Assembly (NCBI RefSeq): GCF_013035315.1
Contig: NZ_WQHP01000002.1
Span: 248,001 to 312,000 of the forward strand
DNA: 64,000 bases
DNA from: Ruegeria arenilitoris
GTDB lineage: Bacteria; Pseudomonadota; Alphaproteobacteria; Rhodobacterales; Rhodobacteraceae
Reading direction: 5' to 3'
The notes below the pieces were generated by a model. That model saw only the letters and a list, made by a program, of their open reading frames with translations, searched no databases and was not told the origin of the DNA. The translations under genes and the position numbers were made by a program. This document shows, one piece after another, positions 45,505 through 55,178 of this stretch. Every line of letters begins with the position of its first letter. Within the stretch, counting starts at the first letter, position 1.

Positions 45505-46500
45505 TCACAGGTCCGAAACCCGATACGTACGCGGGGTGAGGCCTGTCCAGCCTCGAAAGGCTCGAATAAACGCACTGGCCTCGCTGAACCCGCATCTTGC
45601 GGCTACGGCCTCAATGGGTAAGTCCGTTGTTGTCAGCAGCCGCACGGCCAGATCCCGCCTGACTTGTTTCCGCAGGTCTGAGTAATCTACGCCTTCACGC
45701 TTGAGGGTGCGTCGCAGCCGATGGCTGGGCATGTTTAGGCGGCGACCAATCTCCTCCATATCGGCTAGCCGCCCGTCCCGTGTCAGGATCGTGTCGATAG
45801 CCAGCGCGGCTTCAAGCGCAAGGCCAGTCGTCCCATCCATCGGCAGAAACGCATCCAATGGCGTCCGCCGAGCATAAGCCATGGCCTGGTCTTCGGTCCG
45901 CACCAAAGGCAATTTCATCAGAGAACGTGGAATTGCCAGCCCGCTGGTCGATTGCTCAAATTGCACAGGCGCTTGAAGGAACATGGCACGGTAGATCGGC
46001 GCGTGGATGGGGCTTGCGTAGTCAAACCACGCTCGGTTGACGGCCCCTTTGTTTCCCGCAAGCCAGGCAAGCATGCGATTGACCAGCACCACAATCATTT
46101 CAACGGCCAACTCGTTCAGGACCACCCTCCCAGGGATGCGCTCCATCTCGAAAATGGCGCTCTCGCCTTCTTCGCGAAATCGGTAGCGGAAGGAGTTGTC
46201 CAGAACATCCATGAATTGCACGGTCCGCCGATAGGCTTCGCCCAGAGTTTCAGCGTGGCTGGCATGTGCCGCAAGAATTGCCGTGCTGCCGATGCGTTGT
46301 GGTCGGTCCTGCAATCCGCCCAGTTCGTCATCCAGTGTCAGAGTTACCGTCATGACCAGCTTGACAAAACTGGGATGCGTCATCGGCTGGGTGATGCCGC
46401 TCAGCCCGGCGCGTTTTAGTATGGCCGCCGGATCACCGCCACGCCGCGTAACACCCTGCAGAAGATTTTCGGCAAAAACGGCCGGAATGAGAACAGTCAT
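45505..46500 (-). CDS. AraC family transcriptional regulator (Arabinose_bd/OruR-type)
   Basis: 331 residues from ATG 46500; the frame is open another 120 codons upstream, but that part reads antisense to the thiolase gene. The N-terminal regulatory domain matches the arabinose-binding-like family (FAENLLQGVTRRGGDPAAILKRAGL). The C-terminal double HTH is visible: LNMPSHRLRRTLKREGVDYSDLRKQVRRDLAVRLL and AVAARCGFSEASAFIRAFRGWTGLTPRTYR. It is divergent from fadA and therefore its candidate regulator. Confidence 0.87.
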   Translation of the reverse strand: MTVLIPAVFAENLLQGVTRRGGDPAAILKRAGLSGITQPMTHPSFVKLVMTVTLTLDDELGGLQDRPQRIGSTAILAAHASHAETLGEAYRRTVQFMDVLDNSFRYRFREEGESAIFEMERIPGRVVLNELAVEMIVVLVNRMLAWLAGNKGAVNRAWFDYASPIHAPIYRAMFLQAPVQFEQSTSGLAIPRSLMKLPLVRTEDQAMAYARRTPLDAFLPMDGTTGLALEAALAIDTILTRDGRLADMEEIGRRLNMPSHRLRRTLKREGVDYSDLRKQVRRDLAVRLLTTTDLPIEAVAARCGFSEASAFIRAFRGWTGLTPRTYRVSDL

Positions 46501-46599
46501 AGGTGTAAGATAATGTCTATTTTTTTGTATCTCCAGATCATTGTTGCCGGTCACCAGCGCTGCCACTTTAACAAGAAAAATTGACGCCGGAGGACCAAA

Positions 46600-47808
46600 A
46601 TGGCGAGCGCTGCCTACATTTACGATGCCATCCGTACCCCGCGTTCGAGGGGGAAGGCCAACGGAACACTTCACGAAGTCAAGCCGGTTCAACTGGCCGC
46701 AGGGCTGCTGCGCGAAATGCAGAGCCGCCACGACCTGGACACCAGCCGCGTTGGTGACGTTGTGCTGGGTTGTGTATCGCCTGTCGGTGATCAGGGAAGC
46801 GATATTGCCAAAGGTGCGGTTCAGGCCGCTCATTGGGATGAAGCGGTATCCGGCGTTCAAATAGACCGGTTTTGCGCGTCTGGATTAGAGGCCGTGAACA
46901 CGGCCGCGGCCAAAATCGTGGCCGGGCAGGAAGATCTGATGGTTGCCGGGGGTGTGGAATCCATGAGCCGTGTGCCCATGGGCTCGGCTGGAGGTGCCAT
47001 GTATTTGGACCCCGACATGATCATCGATCAACGCGCTGTGCCGCAGGGTATTGGCGCGGATCTGATTGCGACTATCGACGGCTACAGCCGTGAGGACGTG
47101 GATGCGTTTGCGATGGAAAGCCAACGCCGCGCGGCGCATGCGCGAGACAGCGGTTGGTTCGATAAGTCTGTGGTGCCCGTCCGGGACGAAGGCGGCCTTA
47201 CCATCCTCGAAAGGGATGACTTCATTAAGCCTGATACAGACATGCAGAAACTGGGGGCGCTTAATCCGTCCTTTGCCGCGATGGGGAGCTACGGTTTTGA
47301 CGAGATGGCGTTGTCGAAATACCCCGAAGTTGCGCGCATCAACCATGTTCACACGCCGGGAAACTCTTCTGGCATCGTGGATGGATCGGCGACGGTGCTG
47401 ATCGGCTCGGAACAGGCGGGCAAGGATCTGGGGCTTGAACCACGCGGGAGTATTGTGCAGGCCGCAATGATCTCGACGGATCCGGTCATCATGCTGGCTG
47501 GTCCTGGGCCAGCCGCTAAAAAGTGCCTGAATAAGGCCGGATTGACCGTAGATGACATCGACCTGTGGGAAATCAACGAAGCGTTCGCCTCGGTCGCGAT
47601 GCGGTACATGAAGGATCTGGGCATCGACCACGAAATCACCAACGTCAACGGCGGCTCTATTGCTATGGGTCACCCTCTGGGTGCAACCGGCGCGATGCTG
47701 GTGTCGACCATGTTGGACGAACTGGAAAGGCGCAATGCCAAACGCGCCATGCTGTCGCTGTGCATCGGCGGTGGAATGGGCATCTCGACCCTGATCGAGC
47801 GCGTGTAA
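46600..47808 (+). CDS. fadA: Acetyl-CoA C-acyltransferase (thiolase)
   Basis: 402 residues. It has the acylated cysteine in [18 protein letters not shown] (residues ~88-105), the NEAFA motif ([12 protein letters not shown]), the histidine in [18 protein letters not shown] and the second cysteine in [10 protein letters not shown]. Cleaves 3-ketoacyl-CoA with CoA. Upstream of fadB by 15 bases, with an AGGAGG ribosome binding site for fadB between them. Confidence 0.94.
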   Translation: MASAAYIYDAIRTPRSRGKANGTLHEVKPVQLAAGLLREMQSRHDLDTSRVGDVVLGCVSPVGDQGSDIAKGAVQAAHWDEAVSGVQIDRFCASGLEAVNTAAAKIVAGQEDLMVAGGVESMSRVPMGSAGGAMYLDPDMIIDQRAVPQGIGADLIATIDGYSREDVDAFAMESQRRAAHARDSGWFDKSVVPVRDEGGLTILERDDFIKPDTDMQKLGALNPSFAAMGSYGFDEMALSKYPEVARINHVHTPGNSSGIVDGSATVLIGSEQAGKDLGLEPRGSIVQAAMISTDPVIMLAGPGPAAKKCLNKAGLTVDDIDLWEINEAFASVAMRYMKDLGIDHEITNVNGGSIAMGHPLGATGAMLVSTMLDELERRNAKRAMLSLCIGGGMGISTLIERV

Positions 47809-47823
47809 GGAGGTATCTGACAC

Positions 47824-49965
47824 ATGGCATTCGCATACGACAAAGACGCCAGCGGCATCGTGACGGTCACCATGGATATGGATGGCCCTGTAAACGCGAT
47901 GAACAACGCCTTTTTGCCCTTGTTCTGCGACACGATGGACCGGATAGAAGCTGAAGATGGCCTGACAGGGGTCATCTGGACTTCGGCAAAGGAAACCTTC
48001 TTTGCGGGCGGCGACCTGAACATGCTTAAGTCGGTCACCCCGGACGGCGTTGAGGCGCTCTTTGAAAGCGTAGAGGGCACCAAAGCTGTCATGCGGCGGA
48101 TGGAAAAGCTGCCGGTTCCGGTTGTGGCCGCGATCAATGGTGCGGCGCTTGGCGGTGGATATGAGTTGTGCCTAGCTTGCAACTATCGCATCGCCGCTGA
48201 CAATCCAAAATCCAAGATTGGCCTCCCCGAGGTCACGCTCGGCCTGTTGCCCGGCGGTGGCGGAACAGTGCGCCTGACATGGTTGCTGGGTTTGGAGGCA
48301 GCTATGCCGTTTCTTTTGGAAGGCCATCAGGTCTCACCCGCAAAGGCGTTGACTGCTGGGTTGGTGCACGAGGTCGTTGCCCCTGATCAGCTTTTGGATC
48401 GCGCAAAAGAGTACATCCTATCGGTTCAGGGCGACATCTCCGCTGTCACGCAGCCTTGGGACACTACAGGCTACAAAATCCCCGGTGGACCATCGGCTTC
48501 GCCCAAGAACGCACCTCGGATTGCCGGTGCGGCTGCGATGCTGTTCAAAAAGACCAGGGGATTGCTGCCCGGACCCGCACGCATTCTGGACATCATGACC
48601 GAAGCGGCAGGTCGCGTCGATTTTGATACCGCGCAGCGTTACGAAAGCCGCCGTTTCGCTTCTCTGGCGCCGATGCCATCAACCAAGAATATGATCGAGA
48701 CCCTGTTCTTCGGTATGAACAAGGTGAATGGCGGTGCCTCGCGCCCCAAGGGCATTCCACGCTCGAAAGTAGAGCGTCTGGGCATTCTGGGCGCAGGAAT
48801 GATGGGTCAGGGTATTGCTTACTCGGCTGCTATGGCGGGGGTGCCGGTGGTTCTGAAGGACATGACGCTGGAAGCGGCCGAACGTGGCAAGGCCTATACC
48901 GAGAAGTTGTTGAACAAGCGCGTCGGCAAAGGTCGGATGACCGCTGAAGAACGCGACGCGGTTCTCGCCCTGATTACACCGACCGACAAGGCCGAGGACA
49001 TCAAAGGATGCGATCTGATCATCGAAGCAGTATTTGAACGTATTGATGTCAAGAATGCGGTTCTGGCTGAGCACGAGGATCTTTTGGCCGAGGATGGATT
49101 TTGGGGCTCAAACACTTCCACTCTGCCGATCACGCGTCTGGCCGAGGGCTCGTCGCGTCCAGAAAACTTTGTCGGCCTGCACTTCTTTTCACCGGCCGAC
49201 AAGATGCCATTGCTTGAAATCATCGCAGGCGACAAAACATCGGACGAAACCCTTGCACGCGCCATTGACTTTGCGCGCCAGATCAAAAAGACACCGATCA
49301 TCGTGGGCGACAAAACCGGGTTCTACACGTCCCGCACCATCGGAACCAAGATATTGGAGGCTGTGCAACTCGTCGCAGAAGGACAAGACCCCGTGCGTGT
49401 CGATAACCTGTCCCGCTTGACGGGGATGCCCACGGGTATGTTGTCCCTGTTGGACGAAGTTCAGTTAAAACTGATCCACGACATCTACACCACGCAGGTC
49501 GGCATGGGCCTTGTCGACCCGGCGGAAGAGGCGACGCCCGAAGCCCGAAACATGATCGCCGAACTAGTGACTGACCATGACCGCAAAGGCCGCGCGACCG
49601 GCAAGGGGTTCTATGACTATACCGCCGAAGGCAAGGAGATCTGGCCGGGTTTGACAGTGTGGCGCAAAGAGGATGCGGTTCTGCCCGATCAAGACATTCA
49701 GGACCGAATCATTTTCCGAGCAGTTCTGGAAACTCTGCGCTGTCTGGAAGAAGGCGTTTTGCGTTCAGTCGCCGACGGGAATGTTGGTTCCATTCTGGGT
49801 ATTGGCGCTCCTGTCCACACGGGCGGTTACATCCAGTTCGTCAACACCTATGGTCTGGGTCGCTTTGTTGAACGGTGCGAGGAATTGACCCGACGTTACG
49901 GCGAGCGGTTTACTCCTTCGGAGATCCTAATGAGGCACGCGGCGAAGCAGTTGGAGTTCCACTGA
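47824..49965 (+). CDS. fadB: Multifunctional enoyl-CoA hydratase / 3-hydroxyacyl-CoA dehydrogenase
   Basis: 713 residues: N-terminal crotonase domain (~1-190, SAKETFFAGGDLNMLK, INGAALGGGYELCLACNYRIA), then a Rossmann domain (LGILGAGMMGQGIAYSAAMAG, ~residue 320) and the C-terminal 3HCDH domains (FVGLHFFSPADKMPLLEI, TGFYTSRT). Catalyses hydration and oxidation in beta-oxidation; forms a trifunctional complex with FadA. Followed by a strong terminator. Confidence 0.95.
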   Translation: MAFAYDKDASGIVTVTMDMDGPVNAMNNAFLPLFCDTMDRIEAEDGLTGVIWTSAKETFFAGGDLNMLKSVTPDGVEALFESVEGTKAVMRRMEKLPVPVVAAINGAALGGGYELCLACNYRIAADNPKSKIGLPEVTLGLLPGGGGTVRLTWLLGLEAAMPFLLEGHQVSPAKALTAGLVHEVVAPDQLLDRAKEYILSVQGDISAVTQPWDTTGYKIPGGPSASPKNAPRIAGAAAMLFKKTRGLLPGPARILDIMTEAAGRVDFDTAQRYESRRFASLAPMPSTKNMIETLFFGMNKVNGGASRPKGIPRSKVERLGILGAGMMGQGIAYSAAMAGVPVVLKDMTLEAAERGKAYTEKLLNKRVGKGRMTAEERDAVLALITPTDKAEDIKGCDLIIEAVFERIDVKNAVLAEHEDLLAEDGFWGSNTSTLPITRLAEGSSRPENFVGLHFFSPADKMPLLEIIAGDKTSDETLARAIDFARQIKKTPIIVGDKTGFYTSRTIGTKILEAVQLVAEGQDPVRVDNLSRLTGMPTGMLSLLDEVQLKLIHDIYTTQVGMGLVDPAEEATPEARNMIAELVTDHDRKGRATGKGFYDYTAEGKEIWPGLTVWRKEDAVLPDQDIQDRIIFRAVLETLRCLEEGVLRSVADGNVGSILGIGAPVHTGGYIQFVNTYGLGRFVERCEELTRRYGERFTPSEILMRHAAKQLEFH

Positions 49966-49980
49966 ACAGTTTGTGAAAAC

Positions 49981-50012
49981 GGTAAGAGGGCTGCCCTCTT
50001 ACCGCCTTTTTT
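49981..50012 (+). terminator. Rho-independent terminator of fadAB
   Basis: GGTAAGAGGG-CTG-CCCTCTTACC, a perfect 10-bp stem, then GCCTTTTTT. It lies 16 bases after the fadB stop. Confidence 0.92.
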
Positions 50013-50036
50013 GACAGGTAAAAGTGCACCCTGCGT

Positions 50037-50300
50037 TTAAGATTGAATTTGCATCGCCGTTGATAGCCCAAAGTCGCCGATCTGGCGCGCGGTGCGAGAC
50101 AGACAGCGGCCGGTGGAGATGAACCTGCGGTCAATTGCATCCGCACCGTATTCCAGTTCTTCCGGGGTCATCTGTTTGGGTAGGAACACCGCATGAGAAC
50201 CATCGTAGTCCCCCCAATCATCCGACAACAACCGCCCTTCAGCTTCTAGCTGTTTGTACATTCGCGATCCGGGGAATGCGATGCCCGCAGAAATCATAAA
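50037..50300 (-). pseudogene. Remnant of a radical-SAM (B12-binding/DUF4070-type) protein C-terminus
   Basis: The frame reads PFMISAGIAFPGSRMYKQLE followed by AEGRLLSDDWGDYDGSHAVF and LPKQMTPEELEYGADAIDRRF. This matches the end of B12-binding radical SAM proteins (PGTxLY...LEAEGR, DWxxYDGxHxVFxPKxMTPEEL). The radical SAM domain with its CxxxCxxC cluster site is absent, and upstream sequence of the same frame is unrelated, so it is a 3' stub of a lost gene. The rest of the 49966-50574 gap holds only the fadB terminator. Confidence 0.65.
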
Positions 50301-50574
50301 GGGGCGAAGGGATGCGACGGAAGATTTCCGAGTACCCTTGTCGGATGCTGCGCTGGGATATGGACGCACGACCCCATGGCCTTCGGTCCAGCTTTAGAAA
50401 CTGGGTGGCTGAAACTATAAACACGCCGCACGAGGTTGCAGAAACTTGTTTGAGGCATGTGGTAGCAAGCCCCATTGAGCGCGCTTAAAGAAAATTCAAA
50501 ACCAAACGAGAAATTGGTTTTCTAGATGGAAATCAGATATATTCCAATGTGATCAACGGAGGGCGGGGAGACTG

Positions 50575-50913
50575 GTGAACAGTTCTATTTCTGATGAGGC
50601 AATGGCAAGGCTCCCGTTTTGGGTAACGCCCCCAGGGGAGACGGACGGTTTTCTGATCGTTGTGGGATTGCTTCTCGTGATAGTGCTGCTGGGTTTTGGC
50701 GCACTCTACTTTACTGTTCAGGCCATTCCCGACCGCATGGCAGCAGGTGCTCATAAGGTCCAAATGCAGTTGGTCGGTGTGCTTGGGTTGATCTCTCTCT
50801 TCACCCTGAACAACGCTTTCTGGATCGCAGCTATTTTGATCGCCGCCGTGCCGTTGCATGAAGTCTTTCCGCTCAAGACTGAAGTAGATGTCTCGGAGAG
50901 CGACGATGCTTGA
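50575..50913 (+). CDS. DUF3302 small inner-membrane protein (YiaW-like)
   Basis: 112 residues from a GTG start with GGGGAG upstream. Two hydrophobic helices (DGFLIVVGLLLVIVLLGFGALYF and NNAFWIAAILIAAVPL region) flank a short loop; ISLFTL before the second helix matches the YiaW family. In E. coli the gene pairs with yiaV, an HlyD-like protein, and the same arrangement is seen here. The stop overlaps the next ATG (ATGCTTGA). Function unknown. Confidence 0.75.
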   Translation: MNSSISDEAMARLPFWVTPPGETDGFLIVVGLLLVIVLLGFGALYFTVQAIPDRMAAGAHKVQMQLVGVLGLISLFTLNNAFWIAAILIAAVPLHEVFPLKTEVDVSESDDA

Positions 50914-52132
50914 GTTAGTCTTCTCGGCACTGATCACAATCGTCCCGGACTATCTGTATCGCCGCTACAAGCAAGGCAAGCGTTGGGGGCACGAAATAAC
51001 CCTTTTCAACGTCTGGTATGAATTGCGGTGGGGTTTGACCGCCTGTGCAATACTGGCTGTGACGCTGATCACGGTGATCTTCTATTTCCACCCTTCAACG
51101 CGAAATGTCTCAGCTGCATTTCGCACAGTTACCATTCTCTCGGATCGCGTGGGGCGGGTCGCGGAGGTCTACGTTGCCAATAATGAGGAAGTTACGGCTG
51201 GCGAGGCGATTTTCCGACTGGACACAACACGACAGGAGGCAGCAGCAGAAACGGCTCGGCGTCGTATCGAAGAGATTGAGGCGGCTCTGGGGCTGACCGC
51301 AACAGAAGTCGCGAGCGCCACCGCAAGGGTTGAGGCGGCGGAAGCCGACCTTGCACAGGCTACAAGCGATTTGGAGCGACGTCTGGAGCTTGCGGAGCGA
51401 AACAACACCGTTGTCAGTGAGCAGGAACTGGAACGCTTGCAAACAGCAGTGACCGGCGCAGAAAGTCAGCGCGCAACCGCCATTGCCTCGCTAGACGGTG
51501 CCAAATTGCGCCGAACCACCCTTCTCCCTGCACAGCTTGAAACCGCGCGTGCGGTGCTGAGAGAGGCTGAGGCCGAGATATCAAAATCCACAGTAATTGC
51601 CGACGTGGACGGAACGGTAACGCAGTTCCTTCTAAAGCCGGGTGATATCGTAAATCCAATTCTACGCCCTGCAGGGATTTTAGTGCCTGAGGTCACAGGA
51701 CAAGGGCGTTTTATCGCGGCTTTCGGTCAGATTTCTGCCAGTGTACTAAGGCCGGGTATGCTGGTGGAAATTACCTGTGCGTCCAAACCGTTGACTATAA
51801 TCCCAATGGTTGTGGACGACGTGCAGGAGGCGATTGCTGCTGGGCAGTTCCGACCGGGGGATACGCTGCTGGATCAGCAGGATCGAACGAGACCCGGTAC
51901 AATTACAGCTTTCCTAGCACCGATTTTCCCACAGCATCTTGATAGCATCCCGCCCGGTAGTGCGTGCGTTGGCGTTGCTTATTCGAGCCGAGCAAAGGAA
52001 ATCGACGCTGGTGAGATCACGGGCCTGTCTGCCTTTATTGCAAGGATTGTGGATGGCATGGGTATAGCAAATGCAATTGTCTTGCGGGCACAGGCCATTC
52101 TGCTTCCTGTTAAGGCATTGGTTTTCAATTAG
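50906..52132 (+). CDS. HlyD/EmrA-type membrane fusion protein (YiaV-like)
   Basis: ~408 residues from ATG 50906. One N-terminal membrane helix (GLTACAILAVTLITVIFYF), lipoyl half-motif (DRVGRVAEVYVANNEEVTAGEAIFRLD), a coiled coil rich in Ala/Glu (~residues 95-215) and the second half-motif (ADVDGTVTQFLLKPGDIVNP). Partner of the DUF3302 protein. No transporter sits next to it. The pair probably forms an envelope complex; the substrate is unknown. Confidence 0.82.
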   Translation: MLELVFSALITIVPDYLYRRYKQGKRWGHEITLFNVWYELRWGLTACAILAVTLITVIFYFHPSTRNVSAAFRTVTILSDRVGRVAEVYVANNEEVTAGEAIFRLDTTRQEAAAETARRRIEEIEAALGLTATEVASATARVEAAEADLAQATSDLERRLELAERNNTVVSEQELERLQTAVTGAESQRATAIASLDGAKLRRTTLLPAQLETARAVLREAEAEISKSTVIADVDGTVTQFLLKPGDIVNPILRPAGILVPEVTGQGRFIAAFGQISASVLRPGMLVEITCASKPLTIIPMVVDDVQEAIAAGQFRPGDTLLDQQDRTRPGTITAFLAPIFPQHLDSIPPGSACVGVAYSSRAKEIDAGEITGLSAFIARIVDGMGIANAIVLRAQAILLPVKALVFN

Positions 52133-52164
52133 GCCCCCAACTGGCAGAGAGGTAGAGTTTCGCC

Positions 52165-52491
52165 ATGGGTTGCGACGCTAGCTACATTTGCACGTTTTTG
52201 TCGGTTTTTCTTTGGGACCTGATCTTACTGTCACCGATACTGTTATTCTTGTTGATTTTGGTGTGCACGCTAGGGATATCAATTGGTCGGATCGAAGGCT
52301 GGTCGACCGGACCGAGCCTTTACCATGCCTTCATAAACGCAACTACAGTTGGCTACGGTGACTTTAGGCCGGAGAAACCTGCGAGCCGGGCTTTGGCGGT
52401 TATCAACGCGTTTGTTGGGCTTATCTTTGCAGGCATTGTAGTGGGTATAGGTGTACACGCAGTCGAGACCTCGATGAATGTCGAGTTTTGA
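52165..52491 (+). CDS. Two-helix potassium channel family protein
   Basis: 108 residues: helix 1 (DLILLSPILLFLLILVCTLG region), pore helix, selectivity filter TTVGYGD (~residues 61-67) and helix 2 (AVINAFVGLIFAGIVVGIGV). It is a minimal ion_trans_2 channel, without a regulatory RCK domain, ending shortly after helix 2. It would assemble as a tetramer in the inner membrane. It follows the HlyD-like gene by 32 bases. Confidence 0.82.
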   Translation: MGCDASYICTFLSVFLWDLILLSPILLFLLILVCTLGISIGRIEGWSTGPSLYHAFINATTVGYGDFRPEKPASRALAVINAFVGLIFAGIVVGIGVHAVETSMNVEF

Positions 52492-52823
52492 TTTGTGTAG
52501 AATCAAAAAAGAGAATGACCGATTGGTCCAAAGAGCAGATATTCGATGAATTTTTCTAACGACCACTTGGAGTCTAAGGCGGACTATTCGAAATCTGATT
52601 TCACTAAGAGGCTCAAGAGCCAAACTATTGCCAATAACCCTTGAGTCTCCGGGTTTCATGATCAGGCAGTTAATGTCATTTAAAAAGGGCGTCCTCTGAA
52701 AAAATCGACTACTGTGTACAGAGAGAAGTGTTTGAACTACTTGCCAAGTTGCACCTAAGGCGACCTATTGATTTTTAAGCAGGAAACGGCAGAACGACGC
52801 TCAACTATCTTTGGAGCCTCCGA
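52492..52823. other. Spacer without recognisable gene
   Basis: 332 bases between the K+ channel and the second AI-2E gene. The only frame is a 32-codon ORF from 52546 with no ribosome binding site or recognisable content. The sequence is AT-richer than its neighbours. It must contain the promoter of the AI-2E gene; no clear elements seen. Confidence 0.4.
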
Positions 52824-53918
52824 ATGAAGAAGGGTACCCATCATAAGAATGCTGCTCCAAACTTCTTAGGGCTCACGTTCTGGTATCAGTTGGTCGTTCT
52901 TGCATTCTTGACCATTGCCTCGCTAGTCCTCGCTTCCTCTGTGCTGGTTCCCCTGTCTTTTGCGGCCCTCCTGTTCGTTCTCCTCACAGCGACTGCGGAT
53001 CGCATTGGCAGACTTAAGATATTTGGCAGTACCGTCCCGAAGTGGCTCGCGCAAGTGGCCGCAATTTCAATTGTGTTAATCGGCCTCTCGCTTGTGTTGT
53101 CGATATTATCCAGTCAAGCCGGCGCGGTTTCGGAAGCGTTTCCGCGCTATGAGGAACGGTTTTCCAGCATAGTCGCAAAGCTGGTATCACTGGTTGGGCA
53201 AGACAATTATGCAGCCGCGATCAAAGCTTTGGAGCAGATCAACCTGGCTGGGCTCGCGACAGGAGTAATCGGCTCTGCTGGGGCATTCCTAAGCGCTTTT
53301 TTCCTGGTGCTACTCTATGTGCCATTCATGTTGGTCGAACGTGTTCCAATGCGCGCCAAAATCAAACTCGCAATCAAAGACAGGGAAGCCGCTGAAAAAG
53401 TTCGTCACGTTCTTGAGAGCGCGTCGGACAGCATTCAAAGATATGTTGGCATCAAAACGTTGGTGAGTGCACTAACTGGCTTAGGCAGTTACGCCGTGAT
53501 GGCATCCGTCGGCCTGGACTTCTCTGAAACCTGGGCCGTTCTTGCCTTTTTGTTGAATTTTATCCCGACAGTCGGCTCTATCGTCGGCGTTGCGCTTCCT
53601 TCAATTGTCGCACTGGTACAGTTTGAAGAAGTCGTGCCCTTTCTTGTTGTTCTGATTGGTTGTGGCGCTGTTCAATTCTCTGTCGGCAATATCCTGGAGC
53701 CAATGCTACTTGGGAAAAGCCTGAATTTGTCGCCATTCATGGTCATTTTGGCGCTCACGTTTTGGACAGCGATCTGGGGGATTGCCGGAGCGTTGATGAG
53801 CGTCCCGATCACCGTGTGCATCATGATTGTGCTTTCGAATATCCCGTCTACGCAGCCAATCGCGATACTGATGTCCGGTGATGGGAAGATAAACAACACT
53901 GACGCAGGGAACAGCTAA
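52824..53918 (+). CDS. AI-2E family transporter (PerM-like), second copy
   Basis: 364 residues, eight membrane segments, with LNFIPTVGSIVGVALPSIVALVQ and the C-terminal LGKSLNLSPFMVILALTFWTAIWGIAGALMSVPITV signature. It is clearly of the same family as the protein at 35252, but diverged over most of its length, so it is an old paralogue or a transferred gene rather than a recent duplicate. Both end in nearly the same S-T-R/Q-P-x-A-I-L-M-S motif. Confidence 0.88.
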   Translation: MKKGTHHKNAAPNFLGLTFWYQLVVLAFLTIASLVLASSVLVPLSFAALLFVLLTATADRIGRLKIFGSTVPKWLAQVAAISIVLIGLSLVLSILSSQAGAVSEAFPRYEERFSSIVAKLVSLVGQDNYAAAIKALEQINLAGLATGVIGSAGAFLSAFFLVLLYVPFMLVERVPMRAKIKLAIKDREAAEKVRHVLESASDSIQRYVGIKTLVSALTGLGSYAVMASVGLDFSETWAVLAFLLNFIPTVGSIVGVALPSIVALVQFEEVVPFLVVLIGCGAVQFSVGNILEPMLLGKSLNLSPFMVILALTFWTAIWGIAGALMSVPITVCIMIVLSNIPSTQPIAILMSGDGKINNTDAGNS

Positions 53919-54042
53919 GCGCGAGAGACGTTCGCCAAACTGGATGGCGGCCTTTTACCTGCCTCTATCGGCGAGTGTATGTGTCAGCCCCGCACATAGT
54001 TCGAAACACCGTGCGAAATTTGAGCTTAAAGAGAAACCCGAG

Positions 54043-54936
54043 CTACCTACCGCTTGGGAAAACGAAGTTCAGCGCATTTGGTTTAATTGAAACCTCAAAG
54101 CGTTGATCGATCATCGGTTCTCCGTCCAAATTCATATGAAACGGTTGGGAGGTTTCCAAAACCATGGATCTCAGACGAGAGCGCTGTACGACACCATCCT
54201 TGGGATCCGAGATATCCGGCAGTCTGCCAAAGGGCAGATTTTCTGGCATTAAACGCTCTGTGGATAGCACGCTTAAATCAAGCAGCCCGTCGGACACTTC
54301 CGCTTCAGGCGCCACGTCAAAACCGCCACCTGCATAGCGGTTGTTCGCAATCGCGATTGCGGAAATGGAAACGTCGTACGGATCTTGATCATCAATTGAG
54401 ATTTTTGCGGGAACAGATTTTGCATCAGATAAACGAGCAAGCCCAAACAGAGTGTACGCGAGTCCCCCCAGCCTTTTCTTCATTTCCTTGGGCGTCGTTG
54501 CGGTGATCATCGCTCCAAAACCGCCGCTTGCAACATTCACAAACGGACTGCCGTTTATGTATCCGACATCGATGGGCCGCGCGTCTCCCGATGCAGCAAC
54601 TCGAACAGATGTTGCCAAGTCCAAACCCTTATCACCATACGACCGAGCGAAATCGTTCGCTGTTCCCAAGGGAACAAGACCTAGCGAGACAGGCGACTTT
54701 GTTTTCAAGTTCAAAACAGCACTCGCGACCGAGTTCAAAGTGCCGTCACCACCGCCAGCGATTATCCGGGTTACCCCGTCGCCCACGGCTTCTCGAAGCG
54801 TCTTCTTCAAGTCTTTTCCTGACCAAGGAATACACACCCTAATGCCAAGCTCTTTTTCTAATGGACGGACAGCAGAACGCAGATCGGATCTTGCTGCGGA
54901 CTTTCTGTTGAGAACTAGCAGGGTACGTTTGGCCAT
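54043..54936 (-). CDS. YegS/DgkB-type diacylglycerol/lipid kinase
   Basis: ~297 residues from ATG 54936 (MAKRTLLVLNRKSAA). The catalytic nucleotide-binding motif is IIAGGGDGTLNSVASAVLN, followed by SLGLVPLGTANDFARSYG, both classic for the DAGK catalytic domain. The C-terminal beta-sandwich has FVNVASGGFGAMIT and NNRYAGGGFDVAPEAEVSDGLLDL. It phosphorylates a lipid or sphingoid-like substrate at the membrane; which one is unknown. Confidence 0.88.
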   Translation of the reverse strand: MAKRTLLVLNRKSAARSDLRSAVRPLEKELGIRVCIPWSGKDLKKTLREAVGDGVTRIIAGGGDGTLNSVASAVLNLKTKSPVSLGLVPLGTANDFARSYGDKGLDLATSVRVAASGDARPIDVGYINGSPFVNVASGGFGAMITATTPKEMKKRLGGLAYTLFGLARLSDAKSVPAKISIDDQDPYDVSISAIAIANNRYAGGGFDVAPEAEVSDGLLDLSVLSTERLMPENLPFGRLPDISDPKDGVVQRSRLRSMVLETSQPFHMNLDGEPMIDQRFEVSIKPNALNFVFPSGR

Positions 54937-55178
54937 GGTTACAGCATAATGATCTGGCGCGTTCGAGCAACTGCTTCGAAATTTCAGAAGACTAGGGCCT
55001 TGAGGCAATTGAAATGTTATCGGTGCTAGCCAACCCCTTCGCGTCGATTGTCAGCTTTGCCCGCACTGCCGTCGTTCGCGCAACCCGAAGCGAATATGTG
55101 CTTCGAGCCCATAGGCGACCTTGTCGGGCTGACAGAACCTGAGTGTCGCGTTAAATTCCTTGAAACGGGGGGCAACGA

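Noticed and set aside
46501..46860. N-terminal extension of the AraC gene to 46860
   Set aside because: The extra 120 codons are antisense to the thiolase start; the family N-terminus begins at 46500.
52546..52644. 32-codon ORF in the channel/AI-2E spacer
   Set aside because: No ribosome binding site, no recognisable content, and short enough to be chance.
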